A DNA stretch of 64,000 nt, from the NCBI GenBank assembly GCA_039881145.1, contig JAYKKI010000063.1, positions 11,792,501 to 11,856,500 of the forward strand. Direction: 5' to 3'. Origin of the DNA: Druceiella hillmani. Its lineage: Eukaryota; Arthropoda; Insecta; Lepidoptera; Hepialidae. Numbering within the stretch: the stretch's first letter is position 1; every line of letters begins with the position of its first letter. A program made the position numbers and the translations under genes. Below are positions 49,380-61,784 of the stretch, one piece after another. Under the pieces are notes generated by a model. The model was not told the DNA's origin. It worked only from the letters and a program-made list of their open reading frames with translations, and ran no database searches.

Positions 49380-49750
49380 GGCGAAATTTGGTCACATTTA
49401 ACACTTTGAACAATTTAAATGGCGGAGTGAGTAGACATTTAGTGACAAACGGGGAATACTTCTTCAGGTGTCTGTTTTACAATTTATAATTCATGCTAGG
49501 TATTAAGCAGGTATTGCCATCGTCTAAAGACTTGAGATATTTCATTTTGTGCAAGTCATTAAGAACAGACCTCAGTCCTTTGGGAATACGAGGTTAAGTG
49601 ATGGTTCCTGTTTTGTAAATTGAGACGGAAACCTAGTATGTATATTTGTAAATATAAATTTAATAATTATTTTATTTTCGACGTTTGCAAATTGAATGGA
49701 AATTTGACGGTTAGTTGACGATAGAATGTTTATTGAAAATGATTATTTCT
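49380..49750 (+). repeat. gamma block copy 5 (unit P3)
   Basis: Counterpart of P1 gamma. It lacks the GGCGGAAATTGAAATTCCCC stretch, reading GTATTGCCATCGTCTAAAGA at that place. Confidence 0.85.
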
Positions 49751-52401
49751 CACGTGAGGTGTTCCTTTTAAATCTGCGATTAATAAAAGCGTCGTCCCAT
49801 ATTATTTGAACTTTAGAATTAATTTTTTTTCTTCTTTGTGTCCATGACTACTTCTTCTTACTTTTTCTTTGTGTCAGGTTATCTTGGAATCTCTGACAGA
49901 CGTTTTCTATGCAATGTCGCGCGGAGATATTGATTTAAAAATAAAACTATCTTAGACGATCCAAGCGTTTAATGAAGGTTTTTTTCAATACAATAACTCG
50001 TTTTTATTTTTTCTTTCATTTTATTTCGTCTATAAGAAAGCACTTTTAGACATAAGTACGTACTTGTAAATGTAAAGACGTTCTGTAACATATTACATAT
50101 TATTTTAATGGTCTTCGAGTATAACTTAAAAAACAATCAACGTCTTCAGGTTTTTAATTAATTAAAATGAATTTACGTTTCCTAATATGATTGTAACATA
50201 CTTTTTGAAATGTTAATATGATAGATAAAATATTACACTTGGATTATAAATACTGAACATAATTAAAGCAACGGAATTGGAAGTGATGATGATGTGAAAT
50301 GTGATTTTGGACTTAGTTACAGCGGAGCTTATAACGAGCATTTATAAAGATTAGAAATGCTGATGGGGGAATGCAGTTTGCTGAGGTACCAGGAGATTGA
50401 GCCTAATCATGAGAAAGTGAGGTCTATTTGAAATCGGATCACGTCATCATGTAAATATGAGACGTTTGGGAGTGTTCCTCTATAAGCATTAGATTTGACA
50501 TGTCAATGGTGTGATAGAAACAAAAATGGAAAATCAGATCTCTTTGGTATGGGCTCGATATTTTTTCGTACATATGTCAGAGGCCGTTATCTCAGAGAGC
50601 ATGAGACGTAGAGAGCTGATATAGTTATGATAAATGATGACGTAAACCTATTGGCAAGGTAATGTATGCATAAAGTACAAAAATCTTAACAATATTAGAG
50701 GTAATTTTGGGGTTGTAAAAATAAGAAATAAAACACAGTGTAAAACAAAATTAAGTTTGGATCACATTTCCGAAAAGGCAACTAAAATCTTTTTCTCGCA
50801 TCTCGTGTACCGAATTTCCCACTTGACGGAGCATTTAAGATCAATACGTCATCTCGAAGTCCGTTGTATGGGCGGAAGACAATGAAAAATATTTTATACT
50901 TAAATATTTTAATATACACAGGTATTTTTTTATTTCTAGATATTACCATATATTGACTAAGACTTCCTTAAACAAAATTGGTCTTAAGTTGAATGAGTTT
51001 TAATCCTGTAACACAGATGACATGACGAACAAATGGACATGACGTAACTATACATAATCCATTTCTGCCAATTAGCTACCGAACTCCAAAGGTGAACATA
51101 ATTTAGGTAGACTTTATAAGTGCATGAGTAGTTTGCTACAATTAAGTTCACTGCATACTACATTTTCACAGTTATAATAACAGTTAGTATAAAAATCACA
51201 TTACAATCAAATTAAGTTAGAATATGATAAATACTGTAAATTGTTATAATAAATTCTAAAAATATAAAACAAACCTGGTAATTTTTGCAGCATATCGTTT
51301 TATTTATCTGTCAAGGTATTAATGTAAAACAGTTGTTAGTCTCACTTACCAGATAAGATTTATCATTTGCTCATGTATATGTTTTATAGACACGAGGCGG
51401 TCAAATACAGTATCAAAGCAATAGGGACCGGAAGTGTCAGATTTTAATTAAATTTTATTTTTTAAATTTAAATACTACGAAAAAAATGTTTGCATGCTAT
51501 TCCATAAATTTTCTATATTTTGTACGTAATTTTTGGTATAACCACAATATTTTCATCAGCTCAATGAATTTTAGCAATAGCTGAGTTAACAGCAAGGATT
51601 GAATAAACGAAAGTTTTGTTCGGTCGAAATTGTATCGGCGTATTGTTCCTTTAAAATTGGATGATGAGATAAGCTCTGTATATACAACGGGGATGTATAT
51701 GTACTTTCTTCTTTCTATAGTATAATGTAAAGTACATATGTGACCAAAGATATAGGAATTTATACTTTTATACTGCATTATATTATTTAAAATACTTAAG
51801 CAATCATAAATTAACGACCTAACTTTCCTTCTGCATATTTTGCATCTTTTTTTCTTTGTAATCGTTTGAAACGTATGTAACGTATTAAAACGTATCTTCC
51901 TTCATGATAAAATAAGTAAGAAAAACTTTTGATATTATTTTCCATACAGTATAACTGTATCAGTGATACTGATATAATAATAAATTGTTAGTAAAATTTA
52001 TGTAAAATATTTACGACTATTTATGTAATATCACATACATAAGATCTCTAATATCACATACATAAATTTATGCAAAATATTTACGACTGTTATGTAATAT
52101 CACATACGTAAGATCTGAAACAAAAAGAATGGGAAATAGATGTGGCGGTGTGTAATCCATAGTCTATATAAATAACAACATTAGACGCGATAAACTAACT
52201 TGCACATCAAGGATCTAGGTATAATAGTCATATTTGAAATGTGTCATTGAGAACTTACTGTAGTGTGATCTTTACAATGGAATTATCAAGTTCATTAACG
52301 TAAAATATTTTACTGTAATGAGGATAGACTCTAATAGAAATAGTTACGAACAATTATTTAAATATTTTTATTTAATAAGTGAATATGTTTTGTTTCTTTT
52401 C

Positions 52402-52502
52402 GCTTGACTAGGACATAATTAGTCAAAATTACAATATGGCCTTAGAAATGACGGAACTTGATCGCCTTTAATACTTTAAACAAACTTAGTTACGGAATTA
52501 AA
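52402..52502 (+). repeat. gamma fragment at the P3/P4 junction
   Basis: GACTAGGACATAATTAGTCA through AACTTAGTTACGGAATTA matches the P2 sequence from about 40005 to 40100. It joins P3 theta to gamma with alpha and beta missing, and is cut off by the (AT)n tract that follows. Confidence 0.85.
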
Positions 52503-52507
52503 ATTTA

Positions 52508-52509
<2 letters not shown>

Positions 52510-52558
<49 letters not shown>
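52510..52558. repeat. (AT)n microsatellite
   Basis: 49 bp of AT dinucleotides placed exactly at the break in the gamma fragment, before delta of unit P4. Confidence 0.97.
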
Positions 52559-52562
<4 letters not shown>

Positions 52563-54219
52563 TAAAATTAATTAAAATGTTAAAGACGAGAAGTGAACTT
52601 TAACATTGGAAATGGACGATGACTGATGTGAACTGAGATTCTGGAATTCACCACTGCGGGGCTTATGTTCAGCATTCATAAAAATTAGATATGTTGACAC
52701 CTCTGAAAATACAGTTTAGTGAGGCGTCTGAGAACAGAGCTTTGTAATTGTAAGGACCCCTGTAACAGGACTGTGTCAAAACGTTAATGTGAGATGATCG
52801 GAAGTTTTGCTGTATAAGCATTAATGTTGGCAAATTAGGAAAATATTATGAGATGACAAGTGGCCTATGTTATTTTTCCATTCATGAGCAACCTGTTTGT
52901 TCACCAATGCGAGAATAATAATAACAAAAATCACTTCGGTTTGTCGCTGTTGCAACGTGACAGAAGACAAACAAATACATTTTTGCGGTTATGATATTAG
53001 GATAATGAAAACATTAGAATCCAAATGAGTAGGAATCCAATAATTTCGGTAAATAATTATAACCGAGCTAAAAATAAAAGTGTACAAGATCTATGAGTAT
53101 GTACCACATTATTTTATTTAAAATGCTTAAGCGAACATCCATATAAGATATAACATTCTCCGAACATTTTGTATACTTTTTTATATATAATCGTAATTAA
53201 TGAATTCAAAATGTTATTTCTCCTTTTATGTTATGATAGGCGAAGAATATTTTTTTTCTTTTTTTATTTATAATTTTACTCATTAATTGTACATATTTTA
53301 TTTAAGCATGATAATCGAAAACAAATCCACAAATCATTGTTTTCACCAAAGTTGTTTAAAGACAAAACATTATGATTGCATAATGCAAGATAATGATATT
53401 TCATTCAAATATAGTTGTCGAAATTTATATCGACTATGAACGATCACATACCATAGCGTCATATACGAATCAAGCGCTTTGTAATTATTCAGTGTTTCAT
53501 ATCTGGATAAAAATTAAATTCTAATCCAAGAAAAGCAAATGCAACAATTATACTCATAATTTTATTTCATATCAAATCTCATTCTTGTTATGCAGCATTT
53601 CAAGGGTTGTATGGAAGGGTTATACGTTCAACAGAAACTGTTGAAACCCGATATAACATAAAAAAACATAACAGAAAAAACGAAAAATAAAAAATAAAAC
53701 AAGAAAATACAGTGATTGATAGTTGGGTGAAATCGCAAACTACTGAAACACGCTTGAATGATTTCCCTGAAGCCCAGAATTGGGAGAAAAAGGAGGTGAT
53801 GATGATGAACCATGTTCATCACGGAATTGACCAAGACAATTCATACAAAATTGAGGGGGTAACAGGAGGATATACGTAAGTAAAAGTAACGGGTAAACCC
53901 AAAAATATACTTTCGTCCCAAAGTATAAGATTCGAGACCAAAACATACTTATCTAATTGACATATTAAAAGTATTCACATACATAGAATTTCAGTTTAAT
54001 TAATTTAATCTTCTTGAGTTACATTAAGAAAAAGAGGAAATTTGCTTTGCAAACTCTTATAAAACGATTTGAATCGAAAAATATAATCTCAGGTGTACAA
54101 TACAGTACTGTGAAAAAATTAAACGGCTATTATGAGGAGTAAAACTAGATTAATTAACATTTTTATTCAGATACTTGACTACGATATAATTAGTTAAATG
54201 AAAATATGGCTTTAGAAAC

Positions 54220-54640
54220 GGTGAAACTTGGTCGCCTTTAATACTTTGAAAAATTTAAGTGAAGAACAATTTAGTAATCAATTTAAGTGGAGTGAGGTGA
54301 CATTTAGCGACAAGCAGGAAGTGACTTCGTCAACTGTCGGTTTTGCGATTCATAATTCATGCTAGAATTCGAGCAAGTATTGTCACGGCGGAAATTGAAA
54401 TTCCCCTAAAGGCTTGAGATATTTCAATTTGAGTAAGTCGTTAAGAATAGACATTGGTCCTTTGTGAATACGAGGGCCAGAGTTTCTTCCCATTTTGTAA
54501 ATTGGGACGGAAACATAGAACATATATTTGTAAATATAAATTTTATAATTAAGTTAACTTCGACGTTTGCAAATTGATCGGGACACTTGACATTTAACTG
54601 ACGACAGAATGTTTATTGGAAATGGTCAATTCCCCGTGCT
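54220..54640 (+). repeat. gamma block copy 7 (unit P4)
   Basis: Best-preserved internal inverted repeat of all copies: AAATTGAAAT at 54392-54401 and ATTTCAATTT at 54421-54430, with 19 bp between. Pairs with 15210-15640. Confidence 0.9.
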
Positions 54641-55149
54641 ATTAATTCCTTTCAAATCTGTGAAGTTATTGAATTTTTTTTCCATTGTTGAATTTTAAAT
54701 TTACGCCTTTTCTTTTTTATGTACATTATGTACCAGCGATGTGATCTCTGCTGCTGATTACAGGATTTCTGTCAGACTATGCGAACCTTGACAGTGTTGC
54801 GTAAAGAAATCGATATAAATGCCAAATACCATTTTAGGTTATATAAGCTTCTGATAGAAGGAAGGACTATTTTCAAATGTAGAACTCATTTCTATTATTG
54901 CAGTGAAAACTTCTTCAGACGCACCTGTGCTGTAATACTCGGATCAGTGTTGCTGAGCCGAGTGAGGATTGATGCTGTGATGCTGAATTGGGTTAACTCG
55001 GTTCGTTTCGGAATCGGCCAAGTGAACTACTTTTTTAGGCGCACCAGCGCACTTTCCTATTTATATTTTATTTGAGTATAATTTAATATAATACACATAT
55101 GTAACGATATTAAAATAATTGTATTTAAAATAATATCAAAATCTCGCGT

Positions 55150-55152
<3 letters not shown>

Positions 55153-55194
<42 letters not shown>
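55153..55194. repeat. (AT)n microsatellite, right-arm expansion
   Basis: About 42 bp of AT dinucleotides inside kappa. The left-arm equivalent (about 14660) has only AATATATATAA. Confidence 0.95.
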
Positions 55195-55196
<2 letters not shown>

Positions 55197-58179
55197 CATT
55201 TTTTTTAATTACAAGTTTTCACTTCCATCGTGTGGTAATAAGTACGTATTAGAATTTTCTTTTTCTACGAAACAAAAAAGCGGCCAACTGTGAATGGAAT
55301 TATTTTCAAGTACATTATTTAACGTGTTATGTATTTTTAGTTTTCAAAGAACTTAAAAAACGATTAACGTGTTAAATGGTCTATTAATCACAATTTATCT
55401 ATATTTCTTAATATTATTATGTTGATGATTGCTTGGAAGTAGACAAGAGGTGACAGTACCAACAACGGAAATAAGAATCTCTTATGGAATCGGCTGAATG
55501 TTTAACGGTTCGCTTACTTTTACTTACGCTATTATCATTGCAAGCATAAGACATGGAAATTTGATCTAGTTATATATAATGATAAACTAAACATTCTGGC
55601 AGAATAAGACACAAAAAATAATAATTTCGAGTATTAGGGCTAATTTTGCGGGGTTAAAACTAGCCATAAACATAACGTATTAGAAATATAAATTTCAGCA
55701 ACACCTTCAAAAGACAGTTAAAATCCTTGTCTCACATTTATATCTCGTAAATTTCTTACTCGATTGCGAAATTAAGATAAGCAAATAATCATCCCTAAGT
55801 CTAATTTTGCGGAGATAGATAGATATATAAAAGTATTTTTTTTGGATAAAAATAAAAATAATCTTTTTATAATTAAATATTTGAAAAAAAAATTTGCATT
55901 AAAAATAAACATGACTTGATTATTAACCTAATATGGCAATGTTTTCCTCCAATAAAGCCGTTCTTAAACAGAAAGATCTATGATATAACAAAGAGGGATA
56001 TGATGAAATTATAAGGGATCCATTTTTGTCATTTGGCTACAAAACTCCAAAAGTGGACATAATTCAGATTGACTTTATTTGTGTATATATAGCTCGCTCT
56101 AGCTAAGTTCGCTGCTTGCCTTGACATTACATTACTTTTATATTCAGTGCCTAAAATGAGTTACATCGCAGAAAGTCGAATGGGACTGATAGATTTAAAT
56201 TTATTAGAAAAACATACCATAAATATTTACAAAAGACCAAATTTCTTATTTATACAATAAAAAAGATATTTTAAAAAGTAACACGACGTGATTACTTATT
56301 TGATAACATGTAGTCCTGGAAACCTGTATTTAACTATGAAAATGCCAGTGAATCTGAGAAAAGATAGTACATATAATCAAAACCAATAAACAAACAAGTC
56401 AGCATATATGCCGCGAAAGTTTTTGTGTATTTGAATAAAAAGGGGTTGTAGCAAATTTTTAATTAAATTTAATTTTTTAATTTGTCCTAAAAAAGAAAAG
56501 TTTGCGTACTATTTCAGAGATATAATTTGCTTGCAACTTATGTATCTAAGGTTGTTTTGGTATATCCACAATATTTTCGTCAGCTCAATGAATTTTAGAG
56601 AGCCAACAGTAGGGACTAAATAAAACGAAAGCTTTGTTTAGTCAAAATTGTAACCGGGCATGGTTCTTTCAAAACTCTTTGCAGATGTAAAAACTGTATT
56701 GAAAACAGATAGACATAGACAGCAGAGACACATATCTACATTTTCTTTTACATTGTGTAATGTAAAGTGTACGTATTTATAAAGATATTCCACATTATCT
56801 TATTTGAAATGTTTAAGCAATCATTTATAAACAATGTAACGTTTTCATTACATTAACTATTTTATCCTTATCGTCAAGCAAGGAATACTTTTATGTTACT
56901 TTACGTAGAGTATTAGAAATAACAGAATAATAAATTACAACTGAAATTAATGCAAAACACTTGCGCCTATCCGTTATGTATATGTAAGGTCTAAAGCAAA
57001 AATAAGGTAAAAATATGTTAATAATTCAGCGTGTTATCCATGGTTAATACGGTAATTATAAAAATGACATATCTAAGATATGTTATTTTTATCAAATATG
57101 TATATTGCCGAGTTATATTTACAAAAATCACATGAATGTAAAAAAAATTCTTCCACAATTGTTGCGTTTGAAACATTAGTTGTGTGATAGATTATATAAA
57201 ATTTGACGTAGTCGTATATATGCAAAATATTACAAAATCATAAAGTTTATGTGTAATAGCAACATTAGATGCGATAAAATAATTTGGGCATCTAGCAGCC
57301 ATTACATATGACACAAGTGATATTTGAAATGTGTCACTAAGAACTAATTGCAGTGTGATTTTAACAATTATGTCCTCAGGTTTATTAACTTAACTTAATA
57401 TTTTACTGTAATGACGATAAACTATAATTTTATTAATTACGGACTGTTATTTAAATTATTTTAATTTATTTATTGTCCATATTTTATTTCAGCATAATAA
57501 TCCCAAAATCTACAAATCGTTATTTTTACTAATGGTGATCAAACACGAAACATTACAATTCTATCATGCAACATAATGTTTATTTTTAACATTTTTGTTA
57601 AGATTTATTGTGAGATTTATTTTAAAACTGACTCAGACATGCTATTAGGACAGCATCATAAACCTGTAAAACGCTATGAAATTTACTCGGCATTAAATTT
57701 CTTGATTTAAATAAAATTTTGCGATAGTATTGAGCTGATTATAATTATAATTTTGTTTATACTTCATCTCATTCTTGAGACATATTATTTGAACTTTAAT
57801 TCAAGGGTAAACGTCCTACAAAGTAGGCGCACCGAGCGCCGCGCCGTATTATTAAAGCAAAGACGTGGCCTTTGAATATTGAGCGATAGGCACAAGTATT
57901 ATTTCGTTAGTGATTAATTAATTACACAGATAATTAAGTACTTTTATTAATTTTTTTATAGGAATATTTTCATTTATAATAATGAAATATTACGATAGGT
58001 ATCAATGTCGTACGCGTGTAAATAGTAGAAACGCCACTAGGAAATATTAATTCTTAACCTTTAAATAATATTGAAATCTGACAGAATACAAAGTCTAATT
58101 AAATTCTTTATACAGAAAAAAATATTTGACAAAATAACCTTTTATTATTAAAGAAAACAAAATATCTACTTTTTACCAT

Positions 58180-58400
58180 TTCTGGCGGCTAACGAAAATT
58201 CGCCATTCGTATGAACAATTACATTTATTGATCTTGACGATGCAGAAAGCGAATCTCGTTATCTTCAGCAGTTCTACCAGCTGATGACCTGAAGGGGCAG
58301 TTAAGTATGTAGTATCTTGACTCGTAGCCAAACGCCGTCGAGAGAAAGCACGATACTATGATCGATCGTCGTCCGCAGGATCATTCACATTCAGTTATTT
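58180..58400. repeat. mu block, right-arm copy
   Basis: Inverted match to 11460-11700 (TTTCTGGCGGCTAACGAAAA, CCAGCTGATGACCTGAAGG, CGATCGTCGTCCGCAGGATC). The frame seen in the left copy is broken here. Confidence 0.7.
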
Positions 58401-58424
58401 AAATTAAAAACTTCTTTGTGGTGA

Positions 58425-59455
58425 TTTCCGAAATAAAACTATTAGGATCAGTAATCCTTCTTTATTTTCTTCTTGTTATTTACACAGATCTATTGTCTTA
58501 AATACCTGCGTTATGGAACTTAATCGAAATATTCCTTGCAACTTTACAACAAGAATCAGATATTCTTCCTGAATCATTTATAACTCTTGTTCAACATTCT
58601 CGATAGAACACGAAGAACTTAAGCTAGAATTATTTTATATTCTTATCTTAAATATTTCTAAAATATTATTTAAATAGAGGTCACCAGAAATCACGGCAAG
58701 GATATACAATTAAATACTATTTCCACTCCAAGATGTGAGTCAGAACTGATCACTGAATTTTATTTTATGTAAAAGAAAATATTTGTAAAAGAAACGATCT
58801 AAAAACGTAAATGATTTTCTCTTACAAAGGTTTAAAAAAACTGAAGAAAAATTTAACTGAAGAAATAAGCGTACAAACAGCAAAAGGAAATTTTTGCAAC
58901 TTTCTAACTAAATTAATGGAATTATTATGATGAATTTAAGATTTAATATAAAAAAAAACAATTTATTCTTGGATATTATTATTTAGAGAATTATTACAAT
59001 TATTATATTTTATAAAATATTCAGTTAGACTTTAACGGCACTTGTATCTGGATTACTACTGACGCGGACTAAGGTCTGAATTGAACTGTGTTTTCTGAAC
59101 TTCTTGAAATTTCCGTCCAGGGTTTATAAAGGGTAAGAAATGCTAATGCATCTGGAAGTGTAGTTTGCTGACGAGCTTGGGAACAGGGCTTGTCATGGTA
59201 ATGCACTACTTTAGGAGACTGGTGCTCTTATCATGTTAATACGATAATCATGAGACATGTACTGTGTAAGCATTATTGCTAGCAAGCACAGGATATAATA
59301 GGATGAAATATATTCTTCGAGAAAGTTCTATACTTTAGAAATTATCTTATATTTACATTTAAAATTCAGTTCAATAATGCTGGCACTGAAAAAGTATTGT
59401 GAGCCATAATAAAACAAATTAAAACAAATAAGCGCCCTCTATAGGCTGTTACAAT
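58425..59455 (-). repeat. LTR-like block, right-arm copy with insert
   Basis: On the minus strand it begins TGTTACAATAACGAA-complement with GCCTATAGAGGGCGC and carries the same TATA-like and AATAAA signals as 10818-11445. It is split by about 375 bp (58922-59305) that contains a delta-like segment (GGGTTTATAAAGGGTAAGAA, ATGCTAATGCATCTGGAAGT). The left arm is continuous at GAATATATTTCGTTCCATTA. Confidence 0.45.
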
Positions 59456-59809
59456 AACGAATATCTTTATCCTTATCTTTGATTATATGGCGTTCGACCT
59501 CTCCACAGAAAACCTTTGCCAATGTCAATTGTGGAAAAAAAGCTGTGCAATACTGATTAAGTCATATTTCGGATATCCGTCATTGTCGCTTGTTAACAAA
59601 AAAATAAGCTATGCAATAAAAAAAAAATTAACTAAAAGTTGGGTATAATTAAAGATAATTAAAAAAAGTGATATTATAATAAATAGAAGAGTACAAAATA
59701 AGCATATACAAATATATAAACAAAACTAAACAAGAATATAAACATGAACAATTCTATATTTTGATGTCGTTCTTCCTTATGTAAATTTTTATTAATGGAG
59801 ATGTTCTTA

Positions 59810-60130
59810 CGTAACACTCGAATATACCTTCATATAATTCCATACATATATTAAATTTGATACCGCTCTATCTACTCGACAGCGTTAAGGCGGTTTGTTT
59901 GTGGATGATGATACTATATTCGTATATCCGGTTACGAGGAGCTTAGCCCGGATAATATTCAGCGTGCTGACATTTACGTTTGAGTATCGATGAAGAAAAA
60001 TAACTATAGCATGAGCATATAAAATACATTTTTTATTACAAAATTTAGGAATTTTAAAGAAATATAGGAAAATCGTTCAAGAAATCGGAAACATAGCTAC
60101 AATTATAAATAATTAGATAAAAAAAACAGA
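59810..60130 (-). repeat. lambda block, second copy in the right arm
   Basis: Reverse complement of 4905-5260 (GGTTACGAGGAGCTTAGCC, TGGATGATGATACTATATTC, TATAGCATGAGCATATAAAA). The arm's own copy begins again at about 63965, so this one is an extra insertion. It directly adjoins the RNase H remnant. Confidence 0.75.
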
Positions 60131-60771
60131 TCGTGGTAAAATGGGACAAACTTTTATGTAGGTCAAGAACAACATCGGATCCCGATCTCTCCAAATCAAG
60201 CGTAAGTTGATCGATCTGGAGAATCAGGAAGCCAGAGTTCGAAGAAAATAGATTAGCGAGAAGGGACTGTAAATAACTTAAGGAGTCAAAGAAGACTTCT
60301 TATTGAGTAGAGAATAATTTAAGGTCTCCATGATAGCACGGCATTCCCCTGAGAATATCGAACATTCCTTAGGAAGGCGTAAGTATGCTGAATGAGCATT
60401 TTTGAACTCCTTATCAATTCCAAAATACAAATTTATATTTCGCTCGTAAAATACCGAGTCAAATGGAAAACTATAGAGAGGAAGGGAAGAATTTAATAAA
60501 CGGGGCTAGAGAGGGATTTGAATCTTTGAAAGCTAACGACAAGAAGAAGTCGTCTTAGAACGCCAAAAAGGAGCATGTTCGATAAGTTAAAGAAGAGGGT
60601 TGGTTTTAGAAAAGTGGGGTGAGTAGAAAACCTAGCTCCCTTCAGTAAATAACGATCAACTAGTATAGTCGCCAGGAGGTTTGAAGGAGGATCAACACAT
60701 TCTACTTGTAGGGTATTTATGGAACTGGATTTCATTGCACCCGCTATGATCCTCAGTGCTTGAGACTGAAA
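60131..60771 (-). pseudogene. non-LTR retrotransposon remnant with RNase H part
   Basis: From 60771 the minus strand reads FQSQALRIIAGAMKSS, then INTLQVECVDPPSNLLA, to a stop at 60493. A second frame then gives YFGIDKEFKNAHSAYLRLP and KECSIFSGECRAIMETL. This is an RNase H fold fragment in which the SGECRAI glutamate corresponds to the catalytic Glu, while the first-aspartate (TDGS-like) motif is missing. Frames break repeatedly before 60131. The element is of the RNase H-bearing I/Jockey type. The left-arm partner keeps the C-terminal cysteine module instead. Confidence 0.85.
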
Positions 60772-61784
60772 GCGGGTAAATATAGTTGCATAGGAATGGG
60801 ATCAAGGAGAAATCAACCATAGTCTAGATGACTACAGATTAAAGTGTTATGTATTCACTTTAAAGTGTGAACCCCACCACACACCAGAAAGTGCGCTTAG
60901 AATATTCATATTAGCCTGGCATCGAGAATTTTTCTTTTCGCTGCCTGATTATTTCGATATTATTTTTGTGGTATTCTATTTATTTTGTTTCAATAACAAA
61001 TATTTAATTATGCGATCATTTGACGGACGACAAATGACATTGATTATACAGATGGCGGTAAAACTTATGTTTAAGAAATTTTATTAACACTTCTAATAAA
61101 TAATTATTCTCATGCCATAAAAAAAAAAATAAATATTATTATAACTTTTAAATTATCATAATTTTCAACCAAATCGAAATCGAGAAAACCTTTGTAATAT
61201 ATTGGGAAGAGATATTGCTTATGAGCGAAGAAAAGTAAAAAGTTATGAAAGAACTTTCGGTAAATAAAAAAAAGAAATAAATTGACTGGGAATTGGGTGA
61301 AATTGGGTACCACTTAAACGCGCTTGGATCGTGTTCCTGAAGCCATAAATTGGAAAAAAAAGAGATGGTGATTAGGAATGAAGCGTATTAAAACTGACCA
61401 AATAAATTGAGGTTTACTTGCTGATATTCGGACGTAAAGGGATCATTCAACCAAAATATGTTCTTTCGTCCCAATGTGTGATTTGGGACAAAAAATATAC
61501 CTAACTAAATGAAATATTGAATGTATTCACGTACATAGAATTAGGGTTTATCTAATTTCATAATTTTGGAGCTACGATGGCAGAGAGAGGAAATTTGTTT
61601 TAAAAATTCTTTAAGAGAGTTTTCGAGATTCGAGTCGAAGTACATAATCTTACGGATACAATTCAGTTCCCAACAAGTCATGAAAAGTTTAAACCAACAT
61701 ATTATTACGAGTGAAATTGGGTCAATGAATATCTTTATTCAGACATTCGACTTAATTATTCAAAATGACAATATGGTATTCGAA

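Larger units (their letters stand above)
47250..52402 (+). repeat. array unit P3 (forward, duplicate of P1)
   Basis: Blocks: leader from 47250, alpha 48440-48630, beta 48800-49050, gamma 49380-49750, delta 50270-50600, epsilon 50810-51170, zeta 51540-51680, eta 51715-51780 and theta 52150-52390. It lacks the 36755-37615 segment of P1. It carries a 139-bp AT tract at 47684 that P1 lacks at its equivalent (about 33460). At about 52400 the theta end runs straight into the middle of a gamma block. Confidence 0.85.
52402..57700 (+). repeat. array unit P4 (forward, composite)
   Basis: Order: gamma fragment, delta (52600-52870), short eta (53080-53170), theta end (53280-53400), beta (53650-53900), gamma (54220-54640), kappa (54700-55400), second delta (55430-55560), epsilon (55740-56330), zeta (56570-56690), eta (56760-56840) and theta (57240-57500). 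It is the inverted partner of M2 plus the lower half of M3. Confidence 0.8.

Noticed and set aside
60493..60735. 80-codon frame as a host gene
   Set aside because: Its sequence (INTLQVECVDPPSNLLA) is the pre-RNase H segment of the retrotransposon remnant.
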